Source of the DNA: Straminergon stramineum | Taxonomy: Eukaryota; Streptophyta; Bryopsida; Hypnales; Calliergonaceae | Assembly (NCBI GenBank): GCA_963920665.1 | Contig: OY987268.1 | Coordinates: forward strand, 17,362,501 to 17,426,500 | Direction of reading: 5' to 3' | Length of the DNA stretch: 64,000 nt | In this document: positions 60,340 through 64,000 of the stretch, piece by piece | Layout of the letters: each line of letters opens with the position of its first letter | Position numbering within the stretch: the first letter of the stretch is position 1 | Notes under the pieces: generated by a model | Told to the model about the DNA's origin: nothing | What the model saw: the letters and a program-made list of their open reading frames with translations, nothing else | Database searches by the model: none | Program-made: the position numbers and the translations under genes

Positions 60340-61273
60340 GTCCTCTCTTTCTTCTTACGATCGCTAACTCACCACTCTTTCACTCAACTATACAAGTGCA
60401 AGCATTTGCGGAAGAAAGAGGGAGGAGAAATGGAAGTGGAGGGGCTTAAGTACCCGTCATCCTACCGCCCGTCCCCAGTAGAAGACCATTTGCCGTAATG
60501 GCTCCTTAGATTTCTAGGCCGGAACTCTAAGGCGTAGGTTGATTTTATCTGGGTTTCCAGAATCTGGATCCGTCCTGGATCTTGATTACGGAACACTTGG
60601 ATCATCTTCTTAGCCTACGTGCAATGTTTAAGCTAAGCGGATACTAATTCCGTTTGTCTAGTTAAAATTTTCAAAAATTGCATACTATAATAGTTTTATT
60701 TTATACTATCTCAATAGATTCCAAGTTTTCGTCTTACAACAGAAGTCATTAGCAAGTAAAGGTCTATCATACATTGTGACTACACCTCACTTATCTACAA
60801 GGCGACTGGGAAATGACTTGAGCCTCTGGAAATCTACATTCCAAGAATTTCCAATGTAAAGCCTACGTAGTATTATGCTTATGTGGACGACAGAAATGGA
60901 GAATGGTCTGGGCAGTGACTATTTGCACTAGAAGACCTCTAACAAAGTCATAGATGAGTAACGGTTAGTGTAAGGAAAGTTGCAGTAGTTACTTGGTTGC
61001 CTCTACAAAATTACTACAATGTCACTCGCATGGAGTTACTAAGCCGTACACTCGGTATTGAAGTGTCTGCCACTGCCCGAATGGGTTGGACTTGAAATTT
61101 TCCTGTGAAGGAATATATAAGTAACTAGTTGCACAACTCATATAGAGAATGTGGATACAAATAAGCACACTCTAGTACACAAATAATTGAAATACATGAG
61201 CTCCCAAATGTCTCTTCACATGACCGGTGTTAAGGTACATGAATTGTCTTTGTGCCTTTGTTAATTCACATAT

Positions 61274-61528
61274 AAGGCCATATTCATTATATTGAGACTT
61301 TTCGCAGATTTTGAGACAGAATGCTAGTTATTGGAAAATTCATTTAAAAAATTAGGAATTGAAACCGAAAATAAATAATGCTCAAATAGTGATCCAATAA
61401 TGAAATTCTAAAAATTGGTGTTGTTACCTATTTATAAAAAAATACCAATAAAGAGATAAAACGGTTTATCCTCCAGTCGAGGATGATATTGAGACTGCGA
61501 AAGGTCTCAATATAACAAATATAGCTTT
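61274..61528. mobile_element. 255 bp MITE, copy 2 (inverted), nested in the CACTA element
   Basis: The ends are AAGGCCATATTCATTATATT and, reversed, AAAGCTATATTTGTTATATT, both running into 'GAGAC.TTTCGCAG'. ATAT flanks both sides. The length is identical to copy 1 (15768-16022), and the interior aligns to its reverse complement throughout (for example 'taacaacaccaatttttaga' and 'ggtttatcctc'). Confidence 0.8.
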
Positions 61529-63148
61529 ATATATGTGTATTTGCCTTTGTCACACGTGGAAGTTGCTTCTACACTGTGACTAGCAAGTGACTTCCAATGA
61601 CTCCGAACTTCGCACCACGACTCGTACAATACTAACAGTTAGTGGCCAATCTTTCCATTTGTTGGTGTATATTGTCTTTGTCCTGAGGGTCCATTTCTAT
61701 GATTTGTTTAAACTCCAATTGATATGCCAATGATGACTTCTAGAAATTTGTGCCATTATCATTATATAACTTCTAAATACTTCATATAATTCACATCTGA
61801 ATTACTAGAGTCCCAACAAACATACACTAAAGTATTTAGATGGAGTCAACAATAGTTGTTGAATCCGAATTTTCCTTTACACAAACAACAACATCACAAC
61901 TCCAGTGCCACTATAGAATGACTTCCTGTGACTACCAAATGAATACTCATAAGTCTTGAACTACTATGCACCTATTCTACTACTACTTTGGTGCCTTGTA
62001 CACTTTGATTCATTATGCAATTTGCAAACATCTTGTGTAGTCATTATCACACTTTCCTTGCATGAAGTGAGGAGACCTAGGACAACTACATACTTCTTTA
62101 TTTCATGAAAGTTGAATAGGTGACCCTAGTACTCATCATATTCCAATCTATTCTAATCTCTTTAGCAAATTTGTCTATAACTTTTGATTTGAAGCACAAA
62201 ATCTAAAATGGATTTTTGGAGATGAAAGTGAGATTGATTTCCCAACTTTTCTTAGTACAATTTTTTTCGAAAAAAAAGTAATCTACTATACCTCAATGAG
62301 GTCTGAAATTTTACTTATAATACAATTCTTGCATTTTACATATCCCACATGGTTTGTCTTTCCTACTACTACCCTACTTCTATAAAATGCTTGTCATTTC
62401 TACCCTTGGCACTCATGTTCTAAGTGCTTCATAAGCCATCTTCCATGTATGCATGGTATATTGTATGATGTGTATGGCATTTGATGTGTTATATATGGTG
62501 CATTGTGTATGATGTATTGTTGTGGAACTTTGAATGTACTCATGTGACTACAAAATGACTACTCTTTGTGCAATTGTCATTAAGTTCTTTTTGTACATAC
62601 AACCACAACTTATAAATGACTTTAGACTTATTTGGAGAGAAACTTGAACCCTAAATCCATGCCACTAGAGAAGAATTGTGGAATGACTTGCTACATGGTA
62701 GTCAACCTAGATGATGCAAAGATTCCATCACAACTTTTGAATGACTACATAATCACTTCACAATGACTTACACATGACTCTGACGAGGATGTCCACATCA
62801 ACAGTGCTTAGATTGCATCACAATTGCAAAATGAATGCATCACGACTACAAAATGACTGCATAATTGGCTGACATGGACATCCATGTTAGCAAAAAATCA
62901 TTTGAAAATGGGTAGTTGCCCAACTTTTTTTGAAAATTTGTTTGTCCACCTCATTAGCCATGTAGGCCCTCTCATCCATTCTTCATCCAAGGCTAAAATG
63001 GATGGTGATAATAGAATTGCAATCATATAAAGAATGACTTGTCCACAGTGACTACAAGACCCCAAGTTGTTCTACAATCATTTTTGTCCGGAATGATTGT
63101 TTTGCAATCATTCTTTGTAGTCATTTATACCCCCAATTTCTTGTAGTG

Positions 63149-63502
63149 ATCTACATGCAGTCATTGCAAATTTCAAATACTGTTATCATTCAAGTATAAA
63201 AGAGAGTATACAAATTCATGTATTCTTATGGATGAAATCTTAGAATTTGAATTTGGAGGAGATGGCAGGAAATATCCTTAGTGCAATTTGTTGGAAACAG
63301 TTCATAACAAGTGGCTTGACTAGCTTCAAATGTTAAGAAACTAAGGGAATAATTTATTTGATGCCTCTTGCAATAACAATATCCATTTTGGGATGTAAAT
63401 GACAAACTACAAAGCATAATTGAGAGGCTATATGTCAAAATCTAGTCCATTTGAAGGGGAGTTGAAATTGAGAGTTGTCAAACAAAGCAGAGTTCGAAGA
63501 AA
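63149..63502. other. AT-rich DNA, no gene seen
   Basis: Right flank of the CACTA element; only short frames. Confidence 0.4.
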
Positions 63503-63733
63503 ATGGTTGAAGCGCTTAATACATTGTTTGGAGCTAAGGGCATTGGAACTAAAGTACCAAATTTGGAAGGAGGAAAAAAATTTGGAAGCACAAAGACGAA
63601 GTTGGACTTATCCATTGGCGATGCAAAAGACTCACACCGATTGGACAAAGTTAATTTTTCTCAAACTCGTGTTCGAACAAGGACCGCTATACCTTCTATG
63701 GAGTCTATGGATGGTAAAGGAAAACAACCTTAG
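63503..63733 (+). CDS. Possible small exon, 76 residues, unrecognised
   Basis: The ATG lies in a good plant context (gaaaATGG). The frame is rich in Lys, Gly and Ser (NLEGGKKFGSTKTKLDLSIG ... MDGKGKQP) and ends with TAG. An overlapping 105-codon frame exists, so the choice is by composition and start context only. No domain, no neighbour that explains it, and no splice signal checked. It may be a fragment of a gene or of a transposon. Confidence 0.25.
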   Translation: MVEALNTLFGAKGIGTKVPNLEGGKKFGSTKTKLDLSIGDAKDSHRLDKVNFSQTRVRTRTAIPSMESMDGKGKQP

Positions 63734-63794
63734 TTGAATCCTTCTCGACATGTAATGATTGCATTTGAAAGCAACAACAACATATCAAAACTTA

Positions 63795-63985
63795 CCTCAT
63801 TGTGAGGATCAATGAGAAGTCATTGTTTTACATATTCAATTTAGCTAGTCAAAACAACACAACAAAGTTTTGCCAAAATGACATCTATCTAGTGTACTTC
63901 CAACGTCTTATATAATTTCTATTGTAGTTGATGAACTAAGTATTCAAACTTTGTACTATAGTTTGAAGGTATTGTCCCAAAATTT
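63795..63985 (+). repeat. Dispersed repeat, copy of 50.29-50.48 kb
   Basis: Same-orientation relative of 50290-50480, continuing close to the right edge of the window. Confidence 0.62.
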
Positions 63986-64000
63986 ATAACAATTTGAAGA

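Larger units (their letters stand above)
56770..63148. mobile_element. Large non-autonomous CACTA element, 6379 bp
   Basis: The left end is CACTATAAGAAATTAGG and the right end, reversed, is CACTACAAGAAATTGGG. ATC flanks both sides (56767-56769 and 63149-63151). Many 'aatgact' and 'gtgact' motifs fill the first few hundred bp (56.79-57.08 kb) and the last 2.4 kb (60.75-63.12 kb), as expected for the subterminal transposase-binding repeats of CACTA elements. No TNP2-type transposase is seen. The centre (57.1-60.66 kb) is GC-richer and carries a decayed gene, suggesting capture of foreign DNA or a later nested insertion. Two MITEs (57229-57433 and 61274-61528) are nested in it. Confidence 0.85.

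Overview
This 64 kb window looks like intergenic DNA from a large, repeat-rich land-plant nuclear genome. It is AT-rich and intron-like. It has no long intact reading frame, no bacterial gene order, and many nested plant-type transposons: CACTA, Harbinger/Tourist, long LTRs and MITEs. The decayed coding remnants resemble 'hypothetical protein' families that I associate with non-angiosperm land plants (gymnosperms, ferns, lycophytes, bryophytes). That taxonomic hint is recollection, not a search.

Layout. 1-5.2 kb is AT-rich filler. 5.2-10.3 kb is a very long solo LTR (TG...CA) with a 1.2 kb CACTA transposon inserted. 10.3-24.1 kb is old repeat DNA that holds a gene-like patch (12.3-13.1 kb), a 255 bp MITE and a decayed Tc1/mariner transposase C-terminus (23.4-23.6 kb). 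24.1-33.6 kb is a sharply different island, richer in G+C and CpG. It has a plausible plant promoter (TGGGCCCA plus TATA) and a well-formed 480 bp intron that keeps a 135-residue frame open; the rest of the island has no recognisable protein. 33.7-36.9 kb has CACTA-type MITEs and AT-rich repeats. 36.9-39.8 kb is a decayed protein-kinase-like gene on the minus strand, split by an LTR fragment. 39.8-48.9 kb is a pile-up of the same long-LTR family: one 4.4 kb solo LTR sits inside another, and a third carries a Harbinger element. 48.9-54.7 kb is AT-rich DNA with a palindromic repeat cluster. 54.75-56.36 kb is a nearly full-length but broken MULE-like transposase gene. 56.77-63.15 kb is a 6.4 kb CACTA element with perfect ATC target duplications. 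It encloses a decayed gene of about 2 kb and two younger MITEs.

The window is best read as layered transposon insertions around one possibly live gene island. Several insertion orders can be fixed from target-site duplications and from empty sites in paralogous LTR copies. All coding calls outside the island are pseudogenes. No rRNA, tRNA gene or CRISPR array was found.
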